A program made the translations under genes and the position numbers. A stretch of 64,000 bases of DNA from Marinobacter santoriniensis NKSG1 (GTDB lineage: Bacteria; Pseudomonadota; Gammaproteobacteria; Pseudomonadales; Oleiphilaceae): the NCBI RefSeq assembly GCF_000347775.1, contig NZ_APAT01000007.1, positions 23,374 through 87,373 of the forward strand. Direction: 5' to 3'. This document shows, piece by piece, positions 15,472 to 26,101 of the stretch. The stretch's first letter is position 1, and every line of letters begins with the position of its first letter. The notes under the pieces are model-generated. The model did not search any database, was not told the origin of the DNA, and was given only the letters and a program-made list of their open reading frames with translations.

Positions 15472-18105
15472 TTATTTTTTCATCAGGCTTTTCAGTTCGT
15501 AGAGCTGGTTCAGCGCTTCCCGCGGCGTCAATCCGTCCAGATCCAGCTCCCGCAGCGTCTCTTCCACCACGCTCGGTTCCAATGACGCAAACATGTCGGC
15601 CTGAAGAACCGGCTCGCTGACGCGCTGGGTGTCCGAAGAGCCTGCCTTCCTCGCGGGGGGCGTCGGCTCGGGGCCGGTCGCCGGTGCAGCTGGTGACGCG
15701 CTGCCCTCAAGGTGTGTCAGCTGGGCTTTGGCGTTACGGATCACATCCTGGGGCACACCGGCAAGCTGGGCAACCTGCAGGCCATAGCTCTGGCTGGCGG
15801 GGCCATCGTGGACGTTGTGGAGGAATACGATGCTGTCGTCGTGTTCCGTCGCGGTCAGATGCACGTTGACGGCGTGTTCCAGGTCCTCCGCCAACTGGGT
15901 CAGTTCGAAGTAGTGGGTAGCGAACAGGGTGTAGCACCGGATGTCCCGTGCCAGGTGCTCGGCCGTTGCCCAGGCCAGCGAAAGCCCGTCGAAGGTGCTG
16001 GTGCCCCGGCCGACTTCATCCATCAGGACCAGACTGTGCTCGGTGGCGTTGTGCAGGATGTTGGCGGTTTCGGTCATCTCCACCATGAAGGTGGAGCGGC
16101 CACCGGCGATATCGTCCGAGGATCCCATGCGGGTGAAAATCCGGTCTACCGGCCCGAGCACCGCCCGGTTGGCGGGCACAAAGCTGCCAGTGTAGGCGAG
16201 CAGTGCGATCAGCGCGGCCTGGCGCATGTAGGTTGATTTACCGCCCATGTTCGGACCGGTGATGACCAGCATCCGGCGCCTGGTATCCATCAGCAGATCG
16301 TTCGGGACGTAGGGCTCGTCCAGGAGCTGCTCCACCACCGGATGCCGGCCCTCCTCGATATCGAAGCCGGGGGTGTCGGTAAACTCCGGGGCAGCAAAAC
16401 GGAGGGACGTGGCGCGCTCGGCAAAGTTGCTCAGGACGTCCAGTTCGGCCAGCGCCTGGGCGGCGTCCTGCAAGGGGGCCAGCTGTTCGGCTACGGATTC
16501 GAGGACCTCGTCATACAGGGCCTTTTCGCGGGCGAGGGCGCGGCTCTTGGCGCTCAGGGCCTTGTCTTCGAATTCCTTGAGTTCCGGTGTGATAAATCGC
16601 TCGGCGTTCTTCAGGGTCTGGCGGCGAATGTAGTCGACCGGCGCCTGGTCGGACTGGGCACGGCTGATTTCGATGTAATAGCCGTGGACCCGGTTGTAGC
16701 CAACCTTCAGCGTGCTGATGCCGGTTCTTTCCCGCTCCCGCGTTTCCACATCCAGAAGGTACTGGCCGGCGTTCTCGCTGATGTTGCGCAACTCGTCCAG
16801 TTCCTCGTCGAACCCCTCGCGGATAACGCCGCCATCCCGGATGACCACCGGCGGGTTGTCGATCACCGAGCGTTCCAGTAAATCTGCCAGTTGCGGGTAT
16901 TCACCGATGGTGGTGGCCAGTTTCACAACGTGGTGTGAGCTGACCGGCTTGAGCGCGTTCTGCAGGTCCGGCAGGGTTTGAAAAGCGTCGCGGAGCCTGG
17001 CGAGATCCCGGGGGCGGGCGGAGCGAAGCGCCACCCGGGCAAGAATGCGTTCGATGTCGCCCACCTGTTTGAGCAGGTCGTGGACCGGTTCGTAATGAAA
17101 TCCGTCCAGCAGGGCAGAAACGGCCTGTTGGCGCTGGCGAACCACCTCCACGTCCCGGAGCGGTCGGTTCAGCCATCGCCGGAGTTCCCGGCCGCCCATG
17201 GCGGTCGCCGTGCGATCCATGACCCAGGCGAGGGTGTGCTGATGTCCGCCCATGAGGTTGGTATCGATCTCCAGGTTGCGGCGACTGGTGGCGTCGAGGA
17301 TGACGGCCTCCTCGCGGCGTTCCCGGGTTAACTTACGGATGTGGGGCAGGGCGGTACGCTGGGTTTCCTTGGCGTATTGCAGCAGGCAACCCGCCGCACA
17401 GATGGCCAGCGGCAGGTCTTCGCAGCCGAAACCGGTCAGATCCCGAACCTGAAGCTGCTGGGTAAGCACCCGATGGGCGGTATCGGATTCGAACAGCCAG
17501 GGACCCTGTCGACGGATGCCGGTGAAGCCCTCCAGAATATCGGCGTACGGAAAATCTTCGCTGATCAGTATCTCAGCCGGCCTGAGCCGCTGCAGCTCGC
17601 CTTGAAGGGCATCGAGGTCGTCGAGTTCGGAGACGGAGAAGCGGCCGCTGGAAATGTCCAGGGAGGCGAATCCGAACCGCTCCTTGTGGTTGTAGATGGC
17701 CGCAAGCAGGTTGTCTCGCCGGTCCTCGAGGAATGCTTCGTCACTGAGCGTGCCGGGTGTGACGATCCGGACGACCTGCCGCTCCACGGGCCCCTTGCTG
17801 GTGGCGGGGTCCCCGATCTGCTCGCAGATGGCGATGGATTGACCCGCGCGAACCAGCCGGGCAATGTAACTTTCGGCCGAATGGTAAGGGACGCCTGCCA
17901 TGGGAATCGGATTTCCGCCGGATTGCCCGCGGGCGGTCAGGGTGATATCCAGAAATTCGGCCGCCTTTTTGGCGTCTTCGTAGAACAGTTCATAAAAATC
18001 CCCCATCCGGTAGAAGACCAGCTCGTTCGGATGCTGCCCCTTGATCTTCAGGTACTGCTGCATCATGGGCGTGTGCTTTGAGAGATCGGTCTGCGCTGCT
18101 GACAT
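15472..18105 (-). CDS. mutS: DNA mismatch repair ATPase MutS
   Basis: This 877-aa protein is of normal MutS length. The mismatch-reading Phe-X-Glu motif is present ([14 protein letters not shown], near residue 38). The C-terminal ABC-type ATPase shows the Walker A motif GPNMGGKST (near 633), a signature-like [12 protein letters not shown], and Walker [17 protein letters not shown]. The extreme C-terminus ([17 protein letters not shown]) is the helical dimer/tetramer element. MutS binds mismatches and recruits MutL. It is divergent from pncC across a 105-bp gap and sits beside fdxA. Confidence 0.98.
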   Translation of the reverse strand: MSAAQTDLSKHTPMMQQYLKIKGQHPNELVFYRMGDFYELFYEDAKKAAEFLDITLTARGQSGGNPIPMAGVPYHSAESYIARLVRAGQSIAICEQIGDPATSKGPVERQVVRIVTPGTLSDEAFLEDRRDNLLAAIYNHKERFGFASLDISSGRFSVSELDDLDALQGELQRLRPAEILISEDFPYADILEGFTGIRRQGPWLFESDTAHRVLTQQLQVRDLTGFGCEDLPLAICAAGCLLQYAKETQRTALPHIRKLTRERREEAVILDATSRRNLEIDTNLMGGHQHTLAWVMDRTATAMGGRELRRWLNRPLRDVEVVRQRQQAVSALLDGFHYEPVHDLLKQVGDIERILARVALRSARPRDLARLRDAFQTLPDLQNALKPVSSHHVVKLATTIGEYPQLADLLERSVIDNPPVVIRDGGVIREGFDEELDELRNISENAGQYLLDVETRERERTGISTLKVGYNRVHGYYIEISRAQSDQAPVDYIRRQTLKNAERFITPELKEFEDKALSAKSRALAREKALYDEVLESVAEQLAPLQDAAQALAELDVLSNFAERATSLRFAAPEFTDTPGFDIEEGRHPVVEQLLDEPYVPNDLLMDTRRRMLVITGPNMGGKSTYMRQAALIALLAYTGSFVPANRAVLGPVDRIFTRMGSSDDIAGGRSTFMVEMTETANILHNATEHSLVLMDEVGRGTSTFDGLSLAWATAEHLARDIRCYTLFATHYFELTQLAEDLEHAVNVHLTATEHDDSIVFLHNVHDGPASQSYGLQVAQLAGVPQDVIRNAKAQLTHLEGSASPAAPATGPEPTPPARKAGSSDTQRVSEPVLQADMFASLEPSVVEETLRELDLDGLTPREALNQLYELKSLMKK

Positions 18106-18210
18106 GAGTGGTCCGGTCTGCCTTGGATTGGATGGAGGCGTGAATTGTAAGAAAATAACGCCGGCGATGAAATGAAGCGTTTCGATAAACCCTTCCCCGA
18201 GGAGAGCGAT

Positions 18211-18723
18211 ATGTCAGTGAGTGACCAGGACCTTGAGCAGGCGGGTTTGCGGCTCGGCAAACTCCTGGACAGCCAGCGACGTACCATTGCCACCGCTGAA
18301 AGCTGCACCGGCGGCTGGGTGGCCAAGGTGCTGACGGATCGCCCCGGCTCTTCCGCCTATGTCATGGCCGGGCTGGTGACCTACAGTAACGGTGCAAAGC
18401 AGTCCTTGCTGGGGGTTAAAACAGAGACGCTGGACACCCACGGTGCGGTCAGTGAGCCGGTGGTTCGGGAGATGGTGACCGGCGCGGTCAATGCAGCGGG
18501 CGTTGATGTCGCAGTGGCCATTAGTGGTGTCGCCGGCCCCGGTGGCGGCAGTGAGGAAAAGCCGGTGGGGACGGTCTGGTTTGCCTGGGGCTCCGGCGGG
18601 GCCAGTACGGAAGCTGCTGTCCGGCATTTTCAGGGGGATCGCGATCAGGTGCGTCGCCAGTCGGTTCTGTTCGTACTGGAGGCAGTAACTGAGTACCTCG
18701 AGCGGACTTCGTCGGTTTCTTGA
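18211..18723 (+). CDS. pncC: Nicotinamide-nucleotide amidase PncC (CinA C-terminal domain family)
   Basis: This 170-aa protein corresponds to the stand-alone CinA C-terminal domain, which hydrolyses nicotinamide mononucleotide to nicotinate mononucleotide in NAD recycling. It shows the catalytic block [13 protein letters not shown] (near residue 27) and the conserved [35 protein letters not shown] (in part) stretches. The start at 18211 has a GAGGAGAG ribosome-binding site 5 bp upstream. It precedes recA, as in Pseudomonas, where this gene is sometimes named cinA. recA has its own SOS promoter. Confidence 0.93.
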   Translation: MSVSDQDLEQAGLRLGKLLDSQRRTIATAESCTGGWVAKVLTDRPGSSAYVMAGLVTYSNGAKQSLLGVKTETLDTHGAVSEPVVREMVTGAVNAAGVDVAVAISGVAGPGGGSEEKPVGTVWFAWGSGGASTEAAVRHFQGDRDQVRRQSVLFVLEAVTEYLERTSSVS

Positions 18724-18771
18724 TTCGCTTCACGCGGGAGGGGTTGGTCTCCTCATCCGCTTATGTTTTAA

Positions 18772-18791
18772 TACTGTTCAAATATACAGGA
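18772..18791. promoter_or_regulatory. LexA-binding SOS box upstream of recA
   Basis: TACTGTTCAAATATACAGGA keeps both consensus halves, CTGT (18774-18777) and ACAG (18786-18789), with an 8-bp AT-rich spacer. It lies 93 bp ahead of the recA start and matches the gammaproteobacterial SOS box well, so recA should be LexA-repressed. Confidence 0.92.
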
Positions 18792-18883
18792 AATGCACTG
18801 GGTAGCTCCGGTGGTTTCCTTCCAGATTCCGCTGTCGGTCTTCTGAAAAGGACTGGCAGCCCCGGCGACGAGGGTTTGTACCA

Positions 18884-19930
18884 ATGGAAGACAACCGCAA
18901 GAAAGCATTGAGCGCAGCGCTGAGCCAGATCGAGCGCCAGTTCGGCAAGGGTGCCGTGATGAAGATGGGGGATCAGCCCCGCGAAGCCATTCCTGCGGTC
19001 TCCACCGGTTCCCTGGGGCTGGACGTTGCCCTGGGTATTGGTGGTCTGCCTTATGGCCGGATCGTCGAAATCTACGGCCCGGAAAGTTCCGGTAAAACCA
19101 CGTTGACCCTGCAGGTGATTGCCGAAGCCCAGAAGCAGGGTAAAACCTGTGCATTCGTGGACGCCGAGCACGCGCTGGATCCGGTTTACGCCGAGAAGCT
19201 GGGCGTCAACGTTGACGATCTTCTGGTCTCCCAGCCGGACACCGGTGAGCAGGCGCTTGAAATCGCCGACATGCTGGTTCGCTCCAACGCCGTGGATGTG
19301 ATCATTGTCGACTCCGTGGCTGCATTGACGCCGAAAGCGGAGATCGAAGGCGAAATGGGCGACAGCCACGTAGGCCTCCAGGCACGGCTGATGTCCCAGG
19401 CGCTGCGCAAGCTGACCGGTAACGTCAAGCATGCCAACTGTCTGATGGTGTTCATCAACCAGATCCGTATGAAGATCGGTGTGATGTTCGGTTCGCCGGA
19501 AACAACCACCGGCGGTAATGCGCTGAAATTCTACTCTTCTGTCCGCCTGGACATCCGCCGCATTGGTGCCGTCAAGGAAGGGGACGAAGTGGTGGGTAAC
19601 GAAACCCGCGTCAAGGTTGTCAAGAACAAGGTTTCTCCGCCGTTCAAGCAGGCAGAGTTCCAGATCATGTACGGCAAGGGCATCTACCACATGGCCGAGG
19701 TGCTGGACATGGGCGTGAAGGAAGGTTTTGTGGACAAATCCGGCGCCTGGTACTCGTACAACGGCGACAAGATTGGCCAGGGCAAGGCCAACGCCTGCAA
19801 GTTCCTCGAAGAGAATATGGACATCGCCACCGAAATTGAAGCCAAGGTCCGCGACAAGCTGATGCCCAAGCCGGTCAAGAAAGATGCGGCGGCGGCAGAG
19901 CCGGCCGAGGCCAATGGAGAATTGCTCTAA
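18884..19930 (+). CDS. recA: Recombinase RecA
   Basis: This 348-aa RecA is of standard length. It shows Walker [10 protein letters not shown] (near residue 67), Walker [11 protein letters not shown], the L2 DNA-binding loop region [17 protein letters not shown] and an acidic, alanine-rich C-terminal tail. RecA forms the filament for strand exchange and for LexA self-cleavage. The SOS box upstream shows its own regulation. recX, the usual downstream partner in Pseudomonas relatives, is absent; a flavodoxin-like gene follows after 32 bp. Confidence 0.98.
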   Translation: MEDNRKKALSAALSQIERQFGKGAVMKMGDQPREAIPAVSTGSLGLDVALGIGGLPYGRIVEIYGPESSGKTTLTLQVIAEAQKQGKTCAFVDAEHALDPVYAEKLGVNVDDLLVSQPDTGEQALEIADMLVRSNAVDVIIVDSVAALTPKAEIEGEMGDSHVGLQARLMSQALRKLTGNVKHANCLMVFINQIRMKIGVMFGSPETTTGGNALKFYSSVRLDIRRIGAVKEGDEVVGNETRVKVVKNKVSPPFKQAEFQIMYGKGIYHMAEVLDMGVKEGFVDKSGAWYSYNGDKIGQGKANACKFLEENMDIATEIEAKVRDKLMPKPVKKDAAAAEPAEANGELL

Positions 19931-19962
19931 GAGTATTTCGGGCTGTGAAGAGGGGAGGTGCG

Positions 19963-20424
19963 ATGAAACGGTTGCTGATTATCGCTCACGCGCCTTCCCC
20001 GAATACCCTTCGATTACGGGACGCCGTCTGTGCAGGCGCCCGGCATGACGACATCGAGGCCGTTGAGGTGGTGGTCAAGCCGCCACTGGAGGCTGGTCCT
20101 GAAGACGTTCTTGAGTGCGATGCCATTATCCTTGGAACGACCGAGAACCTGGGGTACATGAGTGGTGCCCTGAAGGATTTTTTTGACCGCACCTATTATC
20201 CCTGTCTGGAAAAGACCCAGGGATTGCCCTTCACCTATTACGTTCGAGCAGGCCATGATGGCACAGGCACCTGCCGGGCGATTGACTCTATCACCACCGG
20301 TCTGCGCTGGCGGCGCGTTCACGAACCGCTCGTCTGTCGTGGCGAGTACCGGGATCACTTCGAAAATGACTGTCGCGAATTGGGGCTTTACGTAGCGGCG
20401 AGTCTCGATGCAGGTCTGATCTAG
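19963..20424 (+). CDS. Flavodoxin-like / NADPH-dependent FMN reductase-fold protein
   Basis: This 153-aa cytosolic protein has a flavodoxin-like fold. An N-terminal strand and phosphate-binding loop (LLIIAHAPSPNTLRLRDAV) would bind FMN phosphate, and IILGTTENLGYMSGALKDFFDRTYY is the conserved flavin-side loop of this family (shown in two parts: IILGTTENLGYMSG and LKDFFDRTYY). Electron partner and substrate are unknown. The start at 19963 has a strong GAGGGGAGG ribosome-binding site; an in-frame ATG six codons earlier does not. It follows recA closely, where recX would be expected. Confidence 0.82.
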   Translation: MKRLLIIAHAPSPNTLRLRDAVCAGARHDDIEAVEVVVKPPLEAGPEDVLECDAIILGTTENLGYMSGALKDFFDRTYYPCLEKTQGLPFTYYVRAGHDGTGTCRAIDSITTGLRWRRVHEPLVCRGEYRDHFENDCRELGLYVAASLDAGLI

Positions 20425-20535
20425 CTGGCAAGTAAAACTTTTGCCAAAACGCGACAGGGCGGCTTGCAGAATCTACAATGGGCGGCCAAAGACTCTTCAA
20501 TCAATCAGTTATCCGGATTGTTACAGGAACCTACC

Positions 20536-22944
20536 TTGAAGCCATTGCATCTGCATCAGCTCTACAAAGCCTGCGTTCTGAAAGATCTCCCATTCAAGAC
20601 CACCAAGCAACTGGAGCCGTTGGCTGAAATTGTCGGTCAGAATCGTGCCCAGGAGGCGGTACGCTTTGCTCTGGCCATGCCGCATGGGGGCTACAACGTC
20701 TATGCGGTGGGACGGAATGGTCTGGGGAAGCGCACGATGATGCTCCGCTATCTGGAACATCATGTGGACACGGAACAGCAGAGCCATGACTGGTGCTATG
20801 TGGCCAACTTCGAGGAGCCTCGGGTTCCCAGGCTGTTGAAGCTCCCTGCGGGCCTGGGTTCCCAGCTCAAGCAGGATATGGACAAGCTGATGTCACGTCT
20901 GGTCAAGGTGATTCCCCAGACGTTCGACAGTGACAGTTTTCTGGAACGATCCGAGCAGCTCAAGAATGAATACGGCAAGAAGCAGGAGGATGAGCTCGAA
21001 AAGGTCGCGGTCCAGGCGAAGCGCAAGAAAATCAGCCTGACGGTGACGACGCCGGGCGGGTACCGTCTGGTGGCTATGAACGGAGACGAGCCACACACCG
21101 CGGAGACTTTCGAGGCGCTCAGCGAGAAAGAGCGCGATCGCTTTGAAGATGCCATCAACAGGCTGGAGAAGCGTCTGCGCCAGGCGTTGCGCAAAATTGC
21201 CGACTGGGAGCAGGAGTACGCCGAGAAACAGCACGCACTGAACCAGGAAACTCTGGCGGGGATTTCCGGTCATCAGCTGGACGAGCTTGTTGAAAAGTAC
21301 CGGGAGCTGCCGGATGTTGTTGAATATATCAATTCGGTCCGGGCGGATCTGGTGGAAAACCTCGACATTTTCCTGGACGACGGTGAAGAGCAGGTGGCCA
21401 TCGCCTATGCTTCCCTCGACAAAAAGATGCCCCGCCGGTATCTGATTAACCTGTTGGTACACCAGAAAAGCAACGAAGTGCCGGTGATCGTCGAGGAGAA
21501 CCCGACTTACCACAACCTGTTCGGATATGTGGAAAACGTGACCTACAAGGGCACCGTGTTCACCGACTTTTCCCTGATTCGTCCGGGTAGCCTGCACAAG
21601 GCCAACGGTGGGTATCTTCTGATGGATGCCATCAAGGTTCTCGAGCAGCCGTTCGTATGGGATGGTCTCAAGCGTGCCCTGCGGTCCCGGTCGCTGCAGA
21701 TCAACTCGTTGGAGCGTGAGATGACCTTGTCCGGAACCATCTCCATCGAACCGGAGGGCGTGCCCCTCGACGTCAAGATCGTCCTGTTTGGAGATCGGGA
21801 AACCTGGCTCTTGCTGCAGGAATACGATTCCGAGTTTTCCGAGTTGTTCAGGGTGACGGCGGATTTTGAAAACGAAATGTACCGGACCGATGACAGCCAG
21901 CTGCTGTATGCCAAGTTCATCGCCAGTCTGGTCAGCGAGAAGAAACTGCTCCACTGTACCAACAAAGCCGTGGCACGGACCATCGAGCACAGCGCGCGCA
22001 TGGCGGAGCATCAGGACCGGCTGTCGCTGCATGCGGCGGACATCGCCAACCTGCTTCGGGAGTCCGATTTCTGGGCGCGGCAGGCCAAGGCCCGTTTGAT
22101 TACCGACATCCATGTTGAGAGGGCACTGGAAAGTGCCCGGTACCGGAGCAGTCGTATACGGGATCAGTTCTACGATTCCATCCGGGACGGGTCGACGCTT
22201 GTCTCGACCACCGGCACCTGTGTGGGCCAGGTTAACGCTCTGTCCGTACTATCGACCGGTGGATATGAATTTGGCCTTTCCAATCGAGTGACGGCGACCT
22301 GCTATTATGGCGATGGTGGTGTCATGGATATTGAGCGGGATGCCAAGCTGGGCGGCAATATTCACTCCAAGGGCGTGATGATCCTGACGTCCTGGCTGTC
22401 GTCAAAGTTCGCCGTCGAAGACCCCATGCACCTCTCTGCCAGCCTCACGTTCGAGCAGAACTATGGTGAAGTCGAGGGAGACAGTGCTTCGCTGGCGGAA
22501 CTGTGTGCGCTGGTATCGTCTTTGTCCGGTGTGCCCGTTCGCCAGGACCTTGCCATCACGGGTTCGGTCAACCAGTTCGGTGAGGTCCAGCCGATCGGGG
22601 GCGTGAACGAAAAAGTGGAGGGATTCTTCGCCACCTGTCAGTTGAAAGGCGGTCTGACAGGTGAGCAGGGCGTTATTGTGCCCGTGACCAATGTTCAGAA
22701 CCTGATGCTGGACGCGGAAGTGGTCAGCGCTGTCAGGGCCAGACAGTTTTCAGTCTACGCGGTTGCCCACGTTGAAGAGGCGATCAGTCTGTTGCTGGGA
22801 TTGCCCGCGGGCAAACCGGACAAGCGGGGCAGGTATCCGAAACAGAGCGTTTTTGGCATTATCCAGCAACGGCTTGAACAAATGCGGGAACACGAGCGCC
22901 AGGAACACGCCAAGGCTGATCAAAAGGACCCGTCAATTCACTGA
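20536..22944 (+). CDS. Lon-family ATP-dependent protease (LonB-like), TTG start
   Basis: This protein of about 802 aa is a Lon relative with an N-terminal AAA domain of the AAA_32 type and a C-terminal Lon protease domain. A P-loop is seen in VGRNGLGKRTMMLRYL near residue 60. A long charged helical insert spans about 120-280. The protease dyad is the serine in GDSASLAELCAL and the lysine in GGVNEKVEGFF. The SRP-like GIL... substrate domain of classical Lon is missing. TTG at 20536 is preferred because AGGAA lies 7 bp ahead and LKPLHLHQLYKAC is a typical family start; another TTG at 20464 would add 24 residues. It probably degrades damaged or regulatory proteins in the cytosol. Confidence 0.88.
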   Translation: MKPLHLHQLYKACVLKDLPFKTTKQLEPLAEIVGQNRAQEAVRFALAMPHGGYNVYAVGRNGLGKRTMMLRYLEHHVDTEQQSHDWCYVANFEEPRVPRLLKLPAGLGSQLKQDMDKLMSRLVKVIPQTFDSDSFLERSEQLKNEYGKKQEDELEKVAVQAKRKKISLTVTTPGGYRLVAMNGDEPHTAETFEALSEKERDRFEDAINRLEKRLRQALRKIADWEQEYAEKQHALNQETLAGISGHQLDELVEKYRELPDVVEYINSVRADLVENLDIFLDDGEEQVAIAYASLDKKMPRRYLINLLVHQKSNEVPVIVEENPTYHNLFGYVENVTYKGTVFTDFSLIRPGSLHKANGGYLLMDAIKVLEQPFVWDGLKRALRSRSLQINSLEREMTLSGTISIEPEGVPLDVKIVLFGDRETWLLLQEYDSEFSELFRVTADFENEMYRTDDSQLLYAKFIASLVSEKKLLHCTNKAVARTIEHSARMAEHQDRLSLHAADIANLLRESDFWARQAKARLITDIHVERALESARYRSSRIRDQFYDSIRDGSTLVSTTGTCVGQVNALSVLSTGGYEFGLSNRVTATCYYGDGGVMDIERDAKLGGNIHSKGVMILTSWLSSKFAVEDPMHLSASLTFEQNYGEVEGDSASLAELCALVSSLSGVPVRQDLAITGSVNQFGEVQPIGGVNEKVEGFFATCQLKGGLTGEQGVIVPVTNVQNLMLDAEVVSAVRARQFSVYAVAHVEEAISLLLGLPAGKPDKRGRYPKQSVFGIIQQRLEQMREHERQEHAKADQKDPSIH

Positions 22945-22983
22945 CCGGAAACGATAAGAAAACGGACAGGAGAGAATACACCC

Positions 22984-23604
22984 ATGACAGATATCCAGCA
23001 GACTGTGTACGTAGTTGAGGATGATGAGGCGGTGCGCGATTCCCTCGAGCTGCTGTTGAAATCCGATGGCAAGCCGGTGCAGACCTATGAGAGCGCGAAT
23101 GCGTTTTTGCGGGATTACTCCGACAAGATGGCCGGCTGTATCGTGCTGGATATCCGGATGCCCGGCATGGACGGGATGGAACTCCAGAAGAAGCTGAACG
23201 ACAAGCACTCCATCCTGCCCATCATCTTCGTCACCGGGCATGGCGATGTACCCATGGCGGTTGATGCGATGAAGGAAGGGGCCGTCGATTTTATCCAGAA
23301 GCCCTACCGTGAAGAGGCGCTCCTCGAAAAAATCGAAGCGGCGCTTGAGCAGGACCTTGAGCAGCGCAAGACGCTGGATGAAAAGCAGGAAATCATTCGT
23401 CGTATCAAGAGCCTGACGCCCCGGGAGCATGAAATCATGGACCGGATGATTGCAGGTCAGGCGAACAAGGTCATTGCGATTGAGCTGGAGATCAGCCAGC
23501 GCACGGTCGAGATCCATCGTTCCCGGGTCATGCACAAGATGGGAACCCATTCTCTGGCACATCTTGTTCGTATGGTCTTGTCCGTAAAGGACCTTATCGA
23601 CTAA
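22984..23604 (+). CDS. FixJ-type response regulator
   Basis: This 206-aa regulator has a receiver domain (about 8-120) with VVEDDE, phosphoacceptor D56 in IVLDIRMPGMDG, TGHGDVP and the conserved lysine in QKPYREE. A LuxR-type helix-turn-helix follows (about 143-200, LTPREHEIMDRMIAGQANKVIA in part). The hybrid kinase encoded 50 bp downstream is its likely partner. It is a second FixJ relative in this window, only moderately similar to the one at 6960-7634. RBS GGAGAG precedes the start. Confidence 0.93.
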   Translation: MTDIQQTVYVVEDDEAVRDSLELLLKSDGKPVQTYESANAFLRDYSDKMAGCIVLDIRMPGMDGMELQKKLNDKHSILPIIFVTGHGDVPMAVDAMKEGAVDFIQKPYREEALLEKIEAALEQDLEQRKTLDEKQEIIRRIKSLTPREHEIMDRMIAGQANKVIAIELEISQRTVEIHRSRVMHKMGTHSLAHLVRMVLSVKDLID

Positions 23605-23654
23605 GCGTGCCTGCGTCGGCATGATGGCGAGACGTTTTTTACCGGCCCGACTCT

Positions 23655-25229
23655 ATGACTGAAACCGTCAGCGAGAATTCCGAGGTGACGGTTCTGTTGG
23701 TTGATGACAATCCTCAGAACCTCAAAGTCCTCTATGAAACCCTGAAAGACAAAGGTTATCGCCTTTTGATCGCCAATGAGGGCGAAAAGGCTCTGGACCT
23801 TGCCCACCGGCACCAGCCCGAAGTCATTCTGCTGGACATCATGATGCCGGAAATGGACGGCTACGAAGTATGCCAGCGGCTAAAAGACGATCCGCAGACG
23901 GCGGATTGCGCTGTTGTATTCCTGTCGGCCCTGGATGATCTCCAGGCAAAGGTGAAAGGCTTCAACCTCGGCGGGGCGGATTACATCTCCAAACCATTCC
24001 AGTCCCAGGAAGTGATTGCGCGGGTAAAGACCCACGCCAGGGTCATACGGCTCGAACGCGAGCTGCAGGCGCGCAACCGGGAATTGCAGGGGGATCAGGC
24101 CCGGATTCTCAACTCTATCAGCGAGGGCATCTACGGCCTCGACGAGAACGGAATCATCGAGTTTGCCAATCCCGCTGCGGCGCTGATCATGGGAGCGCCC
24201 GTTGAAGAGTTGATCGGCCGGGACTTTTTCGAACTGCATTTTGCAACCTGTTCGGACGATCCTGACGGTCTGCCGGTAAAGGCCACCTGTCGACAGGGGG
24301 TTGCCGAGAATCAGCGAGATATCCGTCTTCAGCGCCTTGATGGAACCGGATTCCCGGCGGAGTATCGCTCCACGCCAAAACTGGACAACGACGAGTTGCA
24401 TGGCGCAGTGGTGGTTTTCCGGGATATTACGGCGGAGCTGGAAAACGAGAGGGAACTCCAGGAGGCCCGGGAGCTGGTTCAGGAGCAGCGTGATCAGCTG
24501 GCCCACACGTCCCGTCTGACCACGATGGGCGAAATGGCCGCGGGTTTTGCCCATGAGGTGAACCAGCCATTGACCGCCATCACCAACTACGCCCGTGTGG
24601 CCAAGCGCATGATGGGCAAAGCGTCCCCGGATCTCCCCCTGTTACAGGAAACGCTGGACAAGATCGAAGCGCAATCCCACCGTGCCAGCGAGATTATTCG
24701 CCGGATCCGTCGTTTCATGAAAAAGCCTGCGACCGGTAAGGAAATCCTCTCGGTGGAGGCGCTTCTGGAAGACACCCGCCAGTTTGCCGAAGTGGATATG
24801 AGGAACAACGAGGGCGGGATAGATGTTCGGCTCGACGACGACTTGCCGGATGTTCTGGCGGATCCGGTGCAGGTGCAACAGGTGGCCCTGAACCTGATCC
24901 GCAACGCCCTCGAGTCCACGCGCTCGGCCGGGGCATCAGAACCGGTACAGGTCAGGGCTTACCTGGCAGGCAGTGCGTGTGTGCGGATCGAGGTTCGCGA
25001 TCATGGAGTCGGCTTGCCGGATGACGCCGAAGACAAGCTCTTTCATCCCTTTTACACCACCAAGGACGAAGGCATGGGAATCGGGCTGGCCACCTGTCGC
25101 TCGCTCATTCAGGCGCAGGGCGGTGAAATCGGTTTTGAGCGCCCTGAAGACGGCGGTGCCCGATTCTTCTTCACGCTCCCGGTATCGGGTGCGGAAGGGG
25201 AGCCCTGTCAGCCCCCCGGCACTGATTAA
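23655..25229 (+). CDS. Hybrid sensor histidine kinase with N-terminal receiver and PAS domain
   Basis: This 524-aa cytosolic kinase has domains in this order: receiver (about 10-130, phosphoacceptor D61 in ILLDIMMPEMDG, lysine in SKPFQSQ), a coiled linker, PAS (about 148-262, SISEGIYGLDENG), HisKA with H300 in GFAHEVNQP, and the ATPase domain (N box LNLIRNALES, G boxes RDHGVGLPDD and GMGIGLATCRS). There are no membrane segments. A receiver at the N-terminus suggests input from another kinase as well as a PAS ligand. It follows the FixJ-type regulator gene, probably its output. The last 4 bases overlap the convergent MaoC-like gene. Confidence 0.92.
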   Translation: MTETVSENSEVTVLLVDDNPQNLKVLYETLKDKGYRLLIANEGEKALDLAHRHQPEVILLDIMMPEMDGYEVCQRLKDDPQTADCAVVFLSALDDLQAKVKGFNLGGADYISKPFQSQEVIARVKTHARVIRLERELQARNRELQGDQARILNSISEGIYGLDENGIIEFANPAAALIMGAPVEELIGRDFFELHFATCSDDPDGLPVKATCRQGVAENQRDIRLQRLDGTGFPAEYRSTPKLDNDELHGAVVVFRDITAELENERELQEARELVQEQRDQLAHTSRLTTMGEMAAGFAHEVNQPLTAITNYARVAKRMMGKASPDLPLLQETLDKIEAQSHRASEIIRRIRRFMKKPATGKEILSVEALLEDTRQFAEVDMRNNEGGIDVRLDDDLPDVLADPVQVQQVALNLIRNALESTRSAGASEPVQVRAYLAGSACVRIEVRDHGVGLPDDAEDKLFHPFYTTKDEGMGIGLATCRSLIQAQGGEIGFERPEDGGARFFFTLPVSGAEGEPCQPPGTD

Positions 25230-26101
25230 AGCCAGTCAACGCGCCCGGTCAGATGGGGCGCTTCCCCTCTGCTGTTGAGAAGCTGGTAGTCCCAGCCGTT
25301 TTGATCAGCCTGCCATTCAAGGATCGCCTCTCCCGGAAGGAAGAACGGTTTCTTGAACTGGCAGCTCACGGTAAAGGCGCCTCCTTTCCAGTCCTCCTGC
25401 TGTTCCAGCTCCGCCAGGATTTTTGCCTGGCTCCACATGCCATGGGCAATGGCCCTCGGAAATCCGAATGCCCGGGCCGTGAGTGCATGCAGATGAATCG
25501 GGTTGCGGTCGCCAGAGACAGCGCCGTACTGACGTCCGATGGATTCCGGGGCTCTGATCGACAGGGTTTGCGGAAAATGCTGCAGCTCCGAAGCCTGTTT
25601 GTGCCCGGACGTCGTGTCTTTGGGTTGTGGCTTGCGAAACAGATTGGTGCTGATTTCCTGCCAGGCCAGGGAGCCGGCCGATCGGGCCTCTGTGATAAGG
25701 TCGAACTCGATGCCACGGGCGGTTTCCTGCTGGTTCCCCAGTCGTACGGTCAGATCCAGGGTTTCGCCTGCACCGATAGGACGATGCTGGGTGATGGTGT
25801 TTCGGAGATGAACCAGTCCCAGCAAGGGCAGGGGGAAATCCGGCTCTGTCAGCAATTTCAGGTGCAGCGGGAAAGCGAGGATGTGCGGCCATGTGACCGG
25901 GACGCTGCTATGCTGGCCGAATCCGCAGACCGACGAGTATTCGGCTAATCGTTCGTTGACCGTGGAAACTCCGAGCAGGCACGCTTCAAGTTCGGGGATG
26001 GTTGGTTGCGCATCCGGGGCCATTCGTTTGGGAATCAGGGCCTTGCTGAACAGTGGCAGCAAGGCGGGTGGTCGGTTGCGATAAATCAACGGCGTCGGCA
26101 T
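25226..26101 (-). CDS. MaoC-like hot-dog hydratase
   Basis: This 291-aa protein has a C-terminal MaoC hot-dog domain, with the hydratase-2 motif YGAVSGDRNPIHLHALTARA (about 186-205) followed by GFPRAIAHGMWSQA. The D, N and H of DRNPIH are the expected catalytic residues for hydration of enoyl thioesters. The N-terminal half (about 40-150) resembles the degenerate second hot-dog repeat of double-domain hydratases. The substrate is probably an enoyl-CoA or -ACP, but no beta-oxidation partner is adjacent. It is convergent with the hybrid kinase (4-bp overlap) and divergent from an AraC-type regulator that may control it. Confidence 0.85.
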   Translation of the reverse strand: MPTPLIYRNRPPALLPLFSKALIPKRMAPDAQPTIPELEACLLGVSTVNERLAEYSSVCGFGQHSSVPVTWPHILAFPLHLKLLTEPDFPLPLLGLVHLRNTITQHRPIGAGETLDLTVRLGNQQETARGIEFDLITEARSAGSLAWQEISTNLFRKPQPKDTTSGHKQASELQHFPQTLSIRAPESIGRQYGAVSGDRNPIHLHALTARAFGFPRAIAHGMWSQAKILAELEQQEDWKGGAFTVSCQFKKPFFLPGEAILEWQADQNGWDYQLLNSRGEAPHLTGRVDWL

